DNA of 64,000 nt, from NCBI RefSeq assembly GCF_003012055.1, contig NZ_JYGE01000003.1, positions 1 through 64,000 on the forward strand, given 5' to 3'. The position numbers and the translations under genes are program-made. The DNA comes from Peptostreptococcus russellii. Its GTDB lineage: Bacteria > Bacillota > Clostridia > Peptostreptococcales > Peptostreptococcaceae. Positions 22,466-31,245 of this stretch are shown piece after piece (position 1 is the first letter of the stretch; the number at the start of each line of letters is the position of its first letter). The notes beneath the pieces were generated by a model. That model saw only the letters and a list, made by a program, of their open reading frames with translations, was not told the origin of the DNA and ran no database searches.

Positions 22466-23140
22466 ATGAGCATATATGATTTTGCAATAAGGCTATTGGC
22501 ATCAATATTTTTTGGACTTATAATAGGTATAGAGAGAAATCTTACTGGTCATGCTGTCGGTATCAAAACAAATGTCTTAGTATGTATGAGTTCTTGTATG
22601 TTTGTTTTGTTCCCTACAATAGTTGGCTAGCCAGATATCGTAAGAAATTCAGCACAGGTAATAACAGGAGTTGGTTTTCTTGGTAGTGGTATAATATTTA
22701 AAGATGGGAGAAATGTAAGGGGAATTAATACTGCAGCTACTATATGGTGTACAGCAGCTGTAGGCATGATTACAAGCTCAGGAAAGATAACATTTGCGGC
22801 TCTTTCTACACTTTTACTGATTCTTATCAATTTATTATTAAAACCACTTGCAGAAAAATTGGATCCAAACTATGAATTTGATGAAGATGGAAATATATAT
22901 CAAATATCAATTACATGTGATGATAAAAAAGAATTTTTTGTAAGGTCAATGATTATTAATGAAATGGAAACTTCAGCATTTAAGTTAGTTTCTTTGGAAA
23001 GTATTGATGTGTCTTGAGCAAAAGTAAAGATTATAGCAGAATTTTTGTGTAGTAAGAGAAGAGATCAGATAGCGGAGAATCTAATAGCGAAAATCAGTAT
23101 GGAGGAGGGTGTATTTAATACTTACTGGAAGTTGGTATAG
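22466..23140 (+). pseudogene. mgtC: mgtC family gene with two in-frame stops
   Basis: One continuous frame of 224 codons encodes an MgtC/SapB-type membrane protein: GLIIGIERNLTGHAVGIKTN at about 19-38, then VITGVGFLGSGIIFKDGRNVRGINTAATIW after the first stop. A C-terminal ACT-like domain follows. Stop codons lie in frame at codon 55 (TAG, 22628-22630) and codon 184 (TGA, 23015-23017). Frame and homology continue across both. GGAGG at 22453 precedes ATG 22466. MgtC proteins act in Mg2+ homeostasis, matching the M-box upstream. Probably a recent pseudogene. Confidence 0.85.
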
Positions 23141-23351
23141 CATTATAAATACATTAAATACTAAGGAGAATATATTAATTATTATATTTAAGATAAAGCT
23201 TAATACTAAAGATAAGAGTTTAAAACAGAATTTAAAAACATAAATTAAAACAGAATTAAAACGGAAATTGGAAAGTATTAATAAAAATGACCTGCTAATA
23301 GTATTAAAAAATGATAGATATCTATAAGTAAATTGAAATTTGGAGGATATT

Positions 23352-23681
23352 ATGATTGGAATTGAAGATTTTAATAAAGTAGAAGTAAGAGTAGGAACAA
23401 TAATAGAGGCAAAAGTAAATAAAGGAGCTAGAAAGCCAGCTTATGCATTAAAAATAGACTTTGGTGAGGAAATTGGAGTTAAAAAATCATCTGCACAAAT
23501 TACAGAACTTTATACAGTAGAAAATTTATTAAATAAACAGGTAATATGTTGTGTAAACTTGACGCCAATGCATGTTTCATCTGTAAAAAGTGAGGTTCGT
23601 ATATTGGGATCTGATTCAGAGCAAGGGATTGTTCTTTTATCCCTAGATGAAAAAGTAAAAAATGGAGACTTAATTTGCTAG
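23352..23681 (+). CDS. csaA: CsaA-like tRNA-binding-domain protein
   Basis: 109 aa from ATG 23352; GGAGG at 23342-23346 rules out the upstream TTG. The whole protein is a single OB-fold tRNA-binding domain: DFNKVEVRVGTIIEAKVNKGARKPAYALKIDFG, then SSAQITELY and the closing SEVRILGSDSEQGIVLLSLDE motif. CsaA acts as a homodimeric chaperone-like protein linked to secretion in Bacillus, and related domains bind tRNA. It lies between the broken mgtC and the second GNAT copy and is read in the same direction. Confidence 0.9.
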   Translation: MIGIEDFNKVEVRVGTIIEAKVNKGARKPAYALKIDFGEEIGVKKSSAQITELYTVENLLNKQVICCVNLTPMHVSSVKSEVRILGSDSEQGIVLLSLDEKVKNGDLIC

Positions 23682-23898
23682 AACTCTATTATAAAAATAT
23701 ATTATACTGATTATGCTAGAAAATAGAGGATGGAAAATAAAAAAATATCAATAAATAGTTAATATGATTTTATAAGATTATCCAGATTTTAGTACATAAT
23801 ATAGAAAATTAAAGAAAAAAATTATGAAAATATAAAGAATTATTATTTTAAAATAGTAAATTAGATCTTATTTCATTTATAAATAGAAAGGAATAGTA

Positions 23899-24321
23899 AT
23901 GATTAAAAAATTTGAAATAGAAGATCTAGATGAAATAATGAATATATGGCTAGAAACAAATATTTCAGCACATGGTTTTATAAAAGCATCTTATTGGAAA
24001 GAAAATTTTGAAATGGTAGAAGAAATGATGATGAGTTCGGAAATATATTTATATAAGGAAGATAATAAAATATATGGCTTTATAGGATTAATTGATGATT
24101 ATATTGCAGGTATTTTTATAAAAGATAAGTATCAATCGCGTGGAATTGGAAAGAATTTGCTAGACTATGTAAAATCCAATAGAAATAGATTACTTCTATC
24201 TGTTTATAATAAAAACAATAGAGCGGTAGAATTCTATAAGAGAGAAGGATTTATAATAGTCAAGAATGAAATCGATGAAGCTAATAATGAGAAAGAATTT
24301 GTAATGGAGTGGCAGCTTTAA
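23899..24321 (+). CDS. GNAT family N-acetyltransferase, copy 2
   Basis: 140-aa near-duplicate of the protein at 21370, differing only by Val for Ile in NNRAVEFYKREGF. It has the same acetyl-CoA-binding motif, RBS and downstream membrane-protein gene. The duplication looks recent because synonymous sites match as well. Confidence 0.88.
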   Translation: MIKKFEIEDLDEIMNIWLETNISAHGFIKASYWKENFEMVEEMMMSSEIYLYKEDNKIYGFIGLIDDYIAGIFIKDKYQSRGIGKNLLDYVKSNRNRLLLSVYNKNNRAVEFYKREGFIIVKNEIDEANNEKEFVMEWQL

Positions 24322-24359
24322 AATATTTCTTATTGATATAAGGGAAGGATAGTGTAGCT

Positions 24360-24623
24360 TTGTATACAGTAAATAAAATATTAATGGTAATTTTTGTTTC
24401 AGGGATGTTTGCCTGCTTTATAGCGATGGTTCTACTTTTAGCAAGTATGTTTGTAAAGAGCTTAAAGCTTAGGAGAAAATATTTAGCTATATTTTTTGTG
24501 ATATCTATGGCAGTATTTTTTATCTCATCAATAGGATATACTAAAACATTATCAAAAGAAGAGATAAATGAGCTTCAGAAATATAATAGAGATATAAGAA
24601 ATGATCAAAAGAAAATTGATTAA
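24360..24623 (+). CDS. Small two-TM membrane protein, copy 2
   Basis: 87-aa protein identical to that at 21831, also from a TTG start. The ribosome binding region differs by one base (GAAGGATAG instead of GAAGGAGAG), a change that could alter expression of this copy. Confidence 0.7.
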   Translation: MYTVNKILMVIFVSGMFACFIAMVLLLASMFVKSLKLRRKYLAIFFVISMAVFFISSIGYTKTLSKEEINELQKYNRDIRNDQKKID

Positions 24624-24698
24624 GAATTATTTTAAAACAAAAAACTAGAAAGTAATAAAGAGATAAGCTAATAAAGATAAAAAAATCTAAAAAATAAA

Positions 24699-25009
24699 GA
24701 GTGCAGAATAAAAGTAATAGAAGAAAAAATGATAGAAAAGAAATCAAAAAATATAGATTAAAAAAACAGAGGCTCATAGAAGTAATAAAATAAAAAAGTG
24801 TAAAATAGAAAGTGGATATCTAGAAAATAAAAAAACATAAAAATAGAAAGGGGATTTTAGTCTTCTTTCTATTTTTTGTTTTAAAAAATATTAATATAAA
24901 ATTAAAATGATAATAAAATGAAAATATATACTAGATATTGATTCAATATATATCCTATGATAGAATTATATTAATATAATGTGTACTTTGGATTGTAAAG
25001 GAAAAGATT
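24699..25009. other. 311-bp AT-rich gap with one hairpin
   Basis: Mostly A-rich sequence. It contains a terminator-like hairpin at 24841-24876 (AAATAGAAAG pairing with CTTTCTATTT, followed by T-rich DNA), which probably ends the GNAT copy 2 unit. No gene is visible. Confidence 0.55.
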
Positions 25010-25378
25010 ATGAAGCTAAAAAAGAAAAAATTCTTAGAAGATGTGAGGAAAAAATTAATATCTTTAAATCTACCAAAAGATACAATTGATCAGATTATAT
25101 CTGAGATAGATGTAAAGTATAATTTTGAAATTGAAAGAGGAAAGTCAGATGAAGAGATAATAGAAAGCTTTTCAGGTGCAAGAAAAATAGCTGAAAAGTA
25201 TGCTTCTATATTTGGGTATAATAAAAGTCATGTTCATAAATTCAAAGATAATATGGAATTAAGTATATTTGATATTTTTAAAGAAATAAAAAAAGAAGAG
25301 CTTAATAAGAAAGAAATAAAAAATGGAGAAGAGAATAAAAGACAGAAAAATAAATTGATATATAAAAATAGTAAGTAA
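25010..25378 (+). CDS. DUF1700/HAAS-like domain protein, 122 aa
   Basis: N-terminal 65 residues (FLEDVRKKLISLNLPKDTIDQIISEIDVKYNFEIERGKSDEEIIESFSGARKIAEKY) match the helical HAAS/DUF1700 signaling domain often paired with PadR regulators. Here the expected transmembrane part is missing and the C-terminus is a Lys/Glu-rich tail (KEIKKEELNKKEIKNGEENKRQKN). No PadR gene is adjacent. It may be a truncated relic or a soluble partner. Weak GGAAAAG RBS. Confidence 0.65.
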   Translation: MKLKKKKFLEDVRKKLISLNLPKDTIDQIISEIDVKYNFEIERGKSDEEIIESFSGARKIAEKYASIFGYNKSHVHKFKDNMELSIFDIFKEIKKEELNKKEIKNGEENKRQKNKLIYKNSK

Positions 25379-25526
25379 TAATATTTTGTATCTTTAGTTT
25401 GTATGTTTAGCTAGTTTTATGTATTTAAGCAATAAAGCGAATATTTTAAAATCCTATATTAAAAAATTCTAAGTCTAGGCTTCTATTTGATGTTTGAAAA
25501 ATATATTATATTAAGGGGGAAAAATA

Positions 25527-26036
25527 GTGTCGTATAATATTAAAGCTATGCAGGGGGTATCCTCTCATATAGAGACATTGAAGATGAGTGAAGCAAGAAG
25601 TAAGACGTGGTGTATTAATTTTAATAACAAAGAAAAGCTTTGCAAGAAGAGACAGTCTGTATTTTACGGAAAATCTTGTAGAAATGTAAGGTATTGTCAA
25701 TTTTATAAAGTTTCAAAAAAGGGTAAAAGAGCTTTTGAAAGAGATAGTATTGAAAGTAAAAGTAAAAGGAATTTGGATACAGAAGAAAAGCTAAAGAAAA
25801 TATATTCTGAAAAAGGAAAAAAGATAAATCATATTAATTATGAAGCGGTAATACTAAATGGTGATAGAATAAAGGTTGAAAATCTGAAAAATAATGAAAT
25901 AAAAACATATAGTATAATAATTAAAAACGATTTTAATAAATCTCCAAGAATATCTAAAATTTGTTATAAAAAACAAAAAGGTGATATTTTTGAATATAAT
26001 AATCAACAGTATAAAATTATTGCTCATGGAAGATAA
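25527..26036 (+). CDS. Hypothetical Cys-rich protein with GreA-C-like tail
   Basis: 169 aa from GTG 25527 with AAGGGGGAAA upstream. The N-terminal part has four cysteines (TWCINF, KLCKKR, KSCRNVRYC) spaced like a zinc site. The C-terminal 70 residues (YEAVILNGDRIKVENL...SPRISKICYKKQKGDIFEYNNQQYKIIAHG) resemble the C-terminal domain of GreA-type factors, where a short loop precedes KKVGDxxEVNGxxYxIxxI. The coiled-coil nose of GreA is absent. A terminator follows at 26066. Function unknown. Confidence 0.6.
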   Translation: MSYNIKAMQGVSSHIETLKMSEARSKTWCINFNNKEKLCKKRQSVFYGKSCRNVRYCQFYKVSKKGKRAFERDSIESKSKRNLDTEEKLKKIYSEKGKKINHINYEAVILNGDRIKVENLKNNEIKTYSIIIKNDFNKSPRISKICYKKQKGDIFEYNNQQYKIIAHGR

Positions 26037-26065
26037 GTAAAGTCTATAAAAAATATGATATATAA

Positions 26066-26100
26066 AAGGCAGTCTATAATTAAGGGTCTGCCTTTTTTTT
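26066..26100 (+). terminator. Terminator after Cys-rich gene
   Basis: AAGGCAG and CTGCCTT arms (26066-26072 with 26088-26094) with an uninterrupted T-run to 26100. Confidence 0.85.
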
Positions 26101-26640
26101 GATTTTGAAATATTTAAATCTAAGATTTGATTATTTTAAAGAGTTTATAATTTAAGCTATATATAAAAATCTAGATTAAGATATAAAAACAAAGTTATAA
26201 GCAAAAGTATATATAGATTAATAAATATAGATAAAAGCATAAATAAAAAATATAAATGATATTGGTAAAAAAGATATTACAAGAGTTTATTATATTTTTT
26301 GTATGTATATCATTTATTATACATTGAATAATTAAAAATAATATAGCGAAGAAGGTTTGATTATAGCAGTAATAAAATAAATTCTATAAAATATATAAAA
26401 AATATTAATAAAATATAATAGTATTTTAAAATTTATATTGCAATTATATATATTATGAGTATATAATAGTAATTAGTCAGTTAGCTTTTTAACAATAATA
26501 ATCTTAAAAATAAGGAATAATAAAATGAAATATCTAGAAAACTAGCTTATAGATAAGTTGATGAATATAAATACTATATTAATTAAAAAGTTTTTCTGGC
26601 AAACTTTATCTAAAATTTATTTAAGAAAGTAGGAGGAAGA
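26101..26640. other. 540-bp AT-rich gap
   Basis: Very AT-rich DNA with no reading frame that looks coding and no clear structured RNA. The final 20 bases carry AGGAGGAAGAG, the RBS of the next gene. A promoter for gldA must lie here, but AT richness prevents a confident choice. Confidence 0.5.
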
Positions 26641-26644
26641 GTAT

Positions 26645-27742
26645 ATGTTAAAATTAATACGTGCACCACACAAATATGTTCAAGGTAAGGGAGCTTTAAA
26701 TGACTTCTATAATCAAACAAAGGATTTAGGAAAAAGATTTTTATTTATTTGTTCAAACAGTGGAAATAAATACTGTAGTGGAGACATAAAAAATAGCTTT
26801 GAAGATGATAATGCATACACAAGATTTGAAGTATTTGGTGGAATCAGTTCCAATGGCGAAATAGATAAGATGAGAGAAATTGTAAAAGATGATAATATAG
26901 ACGTTGTTGTAGCCTTAGGTGGTGGATCAGCAATTGATACAGCAAAGGCAACTGCATACTTTGAAAATAAAAAGATAGTGATAGTCCCAACAGTAGTGGC
27001 AACAGATGCACCATGTACAGGACTATCAGTAATATACAATGATGATGGGACTTTTGACAGATATATATTTTATCCAACAAATCCAGACGCAGTAATAGTA
27101 GATACTCAGGTAATAGCTAATGCACCAACAAAATTCTTAGTAGCTGGAATGGGAGATGCTTTAGGAACTTATTATGAAGCAAGAGCTTGTGTTCGTGTAG
27201 GAGCTCCTTCACTTGAAAATGGTGGAATCTCTAATTCAGCAATGGCACTATGTAAGCTTTGCTATGAGATACTACTTGAAAATGGAGCTATGGCAAAGGA
27301 AGCAGCACAGCAAAAGTTAGTAACTCCAGCGGTAGAATCAATAGTAGAAGCGGCAACATATTTAAGTGGTGTAGGTGCTGATAATGGTGGGTTGGCAGCG
27401 GCACATTCTATATATAATGGATTTACAAGTCTAGAAGAATGCGAAAAAACTAACCACGGTGAATTAGTTGCTTTTGGTACAGTTGTACAGTTGATATTGG
27501 AAAATGCACCAAAATCAGAAATAGATGAAGTAATGAACTTTATGGCTAGTGTAGGATTACCTTTAACTTTGGAAGAAGTAGGAGTTCAAGATTTATCTAG
27601 AGTAATAATAGCTTGTGAGAAGGCTTGTGCAGAGGGCGAAACTATACATAATATGGTTGGAGATATGACAGCAGAAGTATTAAGAGATGCTGTTTTGGCT
27701 GCTGATATATTAGGTAAAAAATATTATAGTGAATGTAAGTAA
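26645..27742 (+). CDS. gldA: Glycerol dehydrogenase
   Basis: 365-aa iron/zinc-type alcohol dehydrogenase of the GldA family. The NAD-binding glycine-rich stretch is VVALGGGSAIDTAKATAY (about 88-105), and PTVVATDAPCTGLSVIYNDDG lies at about 118-138. Metal-ligand regions include MGDALGTYYEARACV (Asp ligand, about 176-190), AAAHSIYNGF (His, about 252-261) and the TNHGELVAFGTVVQ segment (His, about 270-283). It oxidises glycerol to dihydroxyacetone with NAD+, or acts as a related polyol dehydrogenase. Single gene, strong AGGAGG RBS, terminator at 27753. Confidence 0.93.
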   Translation: MLKLIRAPHKYVQGKGALNDFYNQTKDLGKRFLFICSNSGNKYCSGDIKNSFEDDNAYTRFEVFGGISSNGEIDKMREIVKDDNIDVVVALGGGSAIDTAKATAYFENKKIVIVPTVVATDAPCTGLSVIYNDDGTFDRYIFYPTNPDAVIVDTQVIANAPTKFLVAGMGDALGTYYEARACVRVGAPSLENGGISNSAMALCKLCYEILLENGAMAKEAAQQKLVTPAVESIVEAATYLSGVGADNGGLAAAHSIYNGFTSLEECEKTNHGELVAFGTVVQLILENAPKSEIDEVMNFMASVGLPLTLEEVGVQDLSRVIIACEKACAEGETIHNMVGDMTAEVLRDAVLAADILGKKYYSECK

Positions 27743-27752
27743 TTTAATTAAT

Positions 27753-27784
27753 TAGGCTACTCTTTATGAGTGGCCTTTTTATTT
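27753..27784 (+). terminator. Terminator after gldA
   Basis: AGGCTACTC and GAGTGGCCT arms with a TTTAT loop, followed by TTTTTATTT. Confidence 0.85.
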
Positions 27785-28425
27785 GGGAAAATTTCTATTA
27801 TAAACTAGCAATTATATATTTGATAAAGATTAATTTAAAGTTATATTAAATATAAGAAAATTTATCCTTTAAACTCATGTATTTAATGGATAATTTATAA
27901 TTTGTATTGATTGGGTATAACTCTTATTGATTATAAAAAGATGGCTATATTTAATAACTATCGAATAATATATATCTATTGAGAAAAGCTATTATAATTA
28001 TAGATAAAGTGATTGATTAAAAACTTAAAGCTTGCTATAATTAAGTTGTTGAGCGTTATTGATGTGGTAAGACTGATGATATTCTATATTATTAGATGTG
28101 GTTGTTGTAATGAAAAATTATGCAATCTATAACTTAAATTATTCTGTATGAAGGAGGGCTTTGCCCTCCTTTTAAGTTTTTTGAAAAGAATAAATTTAAC
28201 TATATATTAATTAGGCTTATATAAGATACTTTTGTATAAGTTAATATATAAGTATTTCTATGCAAGATAATATAGAAGTTTTATGAATGGAATGTATAAG
28301 CATTTTATGTAATATAATTTAGAAACATTATTATGCAAGCTTATATAGAAATATTTTGCGGAAAATAATTATAGAAAATTTTTTTCTTATTTATATTTAA
28401 AAATTTAGGCAAGTTATTACAAATA
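27785..28425. other. 640-bp gap with one strong hairpin
   Basis: AT-rich. AAGGAGGGC-TTT-GCCCTCCTT (28151-28171) followed by TTAAGTTTTTT is a clear intrinsic terminator with no gene directly upstream, so a small RNA or peptide transcript of about 100-300 nt may end there. No ORF longer than a few dozen codons is visible. Confidence 0.5.
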
Positions 28426-28458
28426 AAAAGAGATATTGGAACTCCAATATCTCTTTTA
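28426..28458. terminator. Terminator of the ABC operon (minus strand)
   Basis: AGAGATATTGGA and TCCAATATCTCT arms separated by two bases, flanked by A- and T-runs. It lies just downstream of the permease stop on the minus strand and could serve both directions. Confidence 0.85.
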
Positions 28459-28478
28459 TTTATAATAACTATTTATCA

Positions 28479-29294
28479 TTATTCTAAGTTAAGTTTCCTA
28501 CTCATTATATAAACTACTAGACCACCAGCAATTAATATATAAACTACAGATAGTAAATTTGACTTAAGCATAACATTTTGCATAAATGATGTCATTTCAA
28601 CTAAGAATTTTCCGCCCTGATCAGCAGCAAATTGTTTAGACTCAAAGCTAGTAGACATATCTTTAAATAAGAAGTTAGATAAAACTGAAGATGAAATGTT
28701 AAAAGCAAAGTAAGTTAAAAATCCATATATATACTTATGATTTATACACTGTCTTAAATGTGCAACTGAAACAGAAAGATAAAGAACCAAAATTGAAGAT
28801 ATAGTAGAAATTATCATACCTATTACAATTTGGAAAATTAATAAAGGCATATTTAGATTTAGCTTATTTGCCTCTAAAATCATACCAGAAAAAGCTTCCT
28901 GTAGATTGAACATATCTATTTTAGAAATATTAGGAGCAGCGAATAATAAAACTGCTACTATAAATACAAGTATAGATATAAATGTATAAATAAGCATAGT
29001 AATCGCTTTAGAAGACATAAGTGTAAATGGGCTTACAGGAAGGGTGTTTGATAAATATCCCTCATCTCCAAATATGGATATTGAAAATCTTTTAATAGTC
29101 ACATATAAGTTAACAAATATAAAAATTGCAATGATGGCTATTAATAGTGCAATCATAATTCCTGTAAAAATATTTCCGCTTCCATCGCTGATTGTGAAGC
29201 CATTAATTAAAAATATTGAGACAATGGCTACATATAAGGGCACGAAATATCGCGCACAAGCTTTAAATTCATATTTTATAAGTTTTCCTAGCAT
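28479..29294 (-). CDS. ABC transporter permease
   Basis: 271-aa integral membrane protein with about six hydrophobic segments (for example YFVPLYVAIVSIFLINGF near 16-33, IMIALLIAIIAIFIFVNLYV near 46-65, LLSVVYILIAGGLVVYIM near the C-terminus). The Cys/Gly-x-F cytoplasmic start (LGKLIKYEFKACARY) is typical of YtrC/ABC-2-like permeases. It follows the ATPase with a 7-bp overlap, completing an exporter operon with a YtrA-type regulator. Substrate unknown; such systems often respond to cell-wall-active compounds. Confidence 0.82.
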   Translation of the reverse strand: MLGKLIKYEFKACARYFVPLYVAIVSIFLINGFTISDGSGNIFTGIMIALLIAIIAIFIFVNLYVTIKRFSISIFGDEGYLSNTLPVSPFTLMSSKAITMLIYTFISILVFIVAVLLFAAPNISKIDMFNLQEAFSGMILEANKLNLNMPLLIFQIVIGMIISTISSILVLYLSVSVAHLRQCINHKYIYGFLTYFAFNISSSVLSNFLFKDMSTSFESKQFAADQGGKFLVEMTSFMQNVMLKSNLLSVVYILIAGGLVVYIMSRKLNLE

Positions 29295-29986
29295 TTAAAT
29301 ACCTCCCTAAACAATGCATCTACTGACATACCTTTCTCTGTTCTTATGTCATCTGTATTTTCGTGTATAACAATTTCTCCGTTATTTAAAAATGCAACTT
29401 CATCACAGATTCCCTCGATTTCAGAAATTAAGTGAGTAACGATAATAAGAGTAGCGTCCTCTGGGTAATTGTTCAGTATAGTTTTTATAACATAACTTCT
29501 AGCTGCAGGATCGACACCGCCAATAGGTTCATCTAGAATATAAAGTTTTGCCTTTCTAGACATAACCAATATTAGTTGAACTTTTTCCTTTGATCCTTTT
29601 GAAAGATTTTTGATTTTTGAGTCTAGAGAAATATCTAAATCTTCTAGCATATTGTGCGCTCTTTCTACATCAAAATCTTCATAAAAATCCTCGAAGTATT
29701 CCACTATATCCTTAACCTTCATCCAGTCGCTAATATAAGTTCTTTCAGGAAGGTACGATACGAAACTTTTAGTTTCTGTACCAGGAGCTAGACCATCTAT
29801 TAATACACTTCCTGAATCAGGTGTTAATAGGCCGTTTACTATTTTTATTAGCGTTGACTTACCACTTGCATTTGGTCCCATCAAGCCAACTATTTTTCCA
29901 CTATCAATACTTAAATTAATATCTTTAAGTACATTTTTACTAGCATAGGATTTTTTTAGTCCTTGAATTTCTAAAATTTTACTCAT
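29288..29986 (-). CDS. ABC transporter ATP-binding protein
   Basis: 232-aa ABC ATPase. Walker A is GPNASGKST at about 37-45 (GPNASGKSTLIKIVNG). The signature motif is LSKGSKEKVQL at about 128-138, a variant of LSGGQ. Walker B is LYILDEPIGGVDP at about 149-161, and the switch histidine lies in IIVTHLISEIEGI. It powers the adjacent permease. Its start is immediately at the end of the regulator gene (shared base), and its end overlaps the permease start, so the three genes form one operon. Confidence 0.93.
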   Translation of the reverse strand: MSKILEIQGLKKSYASKNVLKDINLSIDSGKIVGLMGPNASGKSTLIKIVNGLLTPDSGSVLIDGLAPGTETKSFVSYLPERTYISDWMKVKDIVEYFEDFYEDFDVERAHNMLEDLDISLDSKIKNLSKGSKEKVQLILVMSRKAKLYILDEPIGGVDPAARSYVIKTILNNYPEDATLIIVTHLISEIEGICDEVAFLNNGEIVIHENTDDIRTEKGMSVDALFREVFKC

Positions 29987-30351
29987 TATAAATCCTCCTT
30001 TAATAAATGTTTAAGAGAAGTATAAATCTCTTGTTTTGAATATCCTTGAGAATAGAGTTTTTCTAACATAACTTTTATCTCTATTTCAATTTGTTTATCT
30101 CTTACAGATGAAATTAAATTACTGTCATCTGTAACAAATTTCCCTACAGCTCTCTTTGAATGAACTAAGCCTGATAACTCAAGATCTGAAAGTGCTCTTT
30201 GAACTGTATTTGGGTTGACCTCATACATATCTGCATAAGTTCTTACAGATTCTAATTTTTGGTTGGGCTCAAGCTTTCCAGAAATTATTTGGTTCCTAAT
30301 TATTTCAGCTATCTGAATATATATAGGTATATTTGTATCAAATTCTTGCAT
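29986..30351 (-). CDS. GntR/YtrA-type transcriptional regulator
   Basis: 121-aa regulator with only a winged helix domain (IPIYIQIAEIIRNQIISGKLEPNQKLESVRTYADMYEVNPNTVQRALSDLE) and a short C-terminal helix pair, typical of the YtrA subfamily that controls ABC exporters. It is the first gene of the operon and is expected to repress its own promoter until an inducing signal appears. The large palindrome at 30445-30486 upstream is the likely operator. Confidence 0.9.
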   Translation of the reverse strand: MQEFDTNIPIYIQIAEIIRNQIISGKLEPNQKLESVRTYADMYEVNPNTVQRALSDLELSGLVHSKRAVGKFVTDDSNLISSVRDKQIEIEIKVMLEKLYSQGYSKQEIYTSLKHLLKEDL

Positions 30352-30444
30352 AAAAAGCCTCCTAATAATATTTATTTTATAGTTTGACCCTATACTTGCT
30401 AAGCCTATCTTTATATATAGATAATAGCAAGCATTAGTTTGAGT

Positions 30445-30486
30445 CGTTGTATCACTGTATTAATTGATTAATACAATAATACAACG
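30445..30486. promoter_or_regulatory. Nested palindromic operator of the YtrA-type operon
   Basis: A 42-bp two-layer palindrome: CGTTGTAT at 30445-30452 pairs with ATACAACG at 30479-30486, and inside it TGTATTAAT (30456-30464) pairs with ATTAATACA (30467-30475). It lies 94-135 bp upstream of the GntR start on the minus strand. YtrA-type regulators bind long palindromes, so this is the best operator candidate. Confidence 0.6.
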
Positions 30487-30672
30487 ATACAGTTATCTTG
30501 TCAATAGATTTTATAAAAAATAATTAAGTTTTGGGGAAAATATTTAGTTTTGTTTAGAGTGTATCTTTTGTATAAAATTTTAAAATGGAAATCTATTGAA
30601 ATTAGTGATAAAATTGTATAAAGAAAAATTTTAGAACTATTTTTAGAATTGTAGATAAAAGTGGAGGTAATT

Positions 30673-30891
30673 ATGGCTATTAAATATGAAATAAAAGAAA
30701 ATATAGGAACTTTATCAACTTCAACAAAGGGTTGGTTAAAAGAATTAAACTTAGTTAGTTGGAATGATAGAGAAGTAAAATTTGATATAAGAGAGTGGAG
30801 TGAAGATCATAGTAAGATGAGCAAGGGAATAACTCTTACTAATGAGGAAATTCGTACTCTTAAAGAGCTATTAAATAATATGGATATATAA
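30673..30891 (+). CDS. YdbC/PC4-like ssDNA-binding protein
   Basis: 72-aa protein of the YdbC family, which has the PC4 single-stranded DNA/RNA-binding fold: YEIKENIGTLSTSTKGWLKELNLVSWNDREVKFDIREWSEDHSKMSKGITLTNEEIRTLKELL. Starts at ATG 30673 behind GGAGG; the ATG-like codon at 30661 precedes that site. Predicted to bind single-stranded nucleic acid as a homodimer. Not linked to neighbours; a terminator follows at 30978. Confidence 0.88.
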   Translation: MAIKYEIKENIGTLSTSTKGWLKELNLVSWNDREVKFDIREWSEDHSKMSKGITLTNEEIRTLKELLNNMDI

Positions 30892-30977
30892 CGCTAGGGA
30901 GAAAAAATAGATTATATGTAAAGTTTATTAATTTTTATAGCTGAAAATTATAAAATTTAAAATCATTACTTAAATAA

Positions 30978-31024
30978 GAGCAGACTATATTTTAGAGATA
31001 TAAATAAGGTCTGTTCTTTTATTT
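30978..31024 (+). terminator. Terminator after the YdbC-like gene
   Basis: GAGCAGAC and GTCTGTTC arms around an AT-rich loop, followed by TTTTATTTATTT. Confidence 0.75.
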
Positions 31025-31245
31025 ATTTAATAAGATATACTTGAAAAAATAAAATAAGAATGTTTGGAATTATTAGACAATTAAGTCTCTATGCCTAAAA
31101 ATTGAACAAATAATAGGAAGTATCCAATGAAAGGAGTATGTATAAGCCTTATCATATATATAAATAGACAACAAAGATTACTCAATATGAGATCTAAAAG
31201 TTGTATATATCAATTAATAATATTTTATGAAAGCGGGGCATTATT

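Larger units (their letters stand above)
23808..24698 (+). repeat. Direct repeat copy 2: GNAT plus small membrane protein
   Basis: Second copy of the approximately 890-bp module (see 21281-22169), offset about 2.53 kb. The upstream leaders differ by several substitutions and small indels, while the coding parts are nearly identical. Confidence 0.93.

Noticed and set aside
22766..23017. A separate 83-aa gene
   Set aside because: It is the in-frame middle of the broken mgtC gene between its two stop codons, without its own RBS.
23015..23017. TGA in mgtC as a selenocysteine codon
   Set aside because: MgtC is not a selenoprotein family, another stop (TAG) interrupts the same frame, and I see no SECIS-like hairpin after it.
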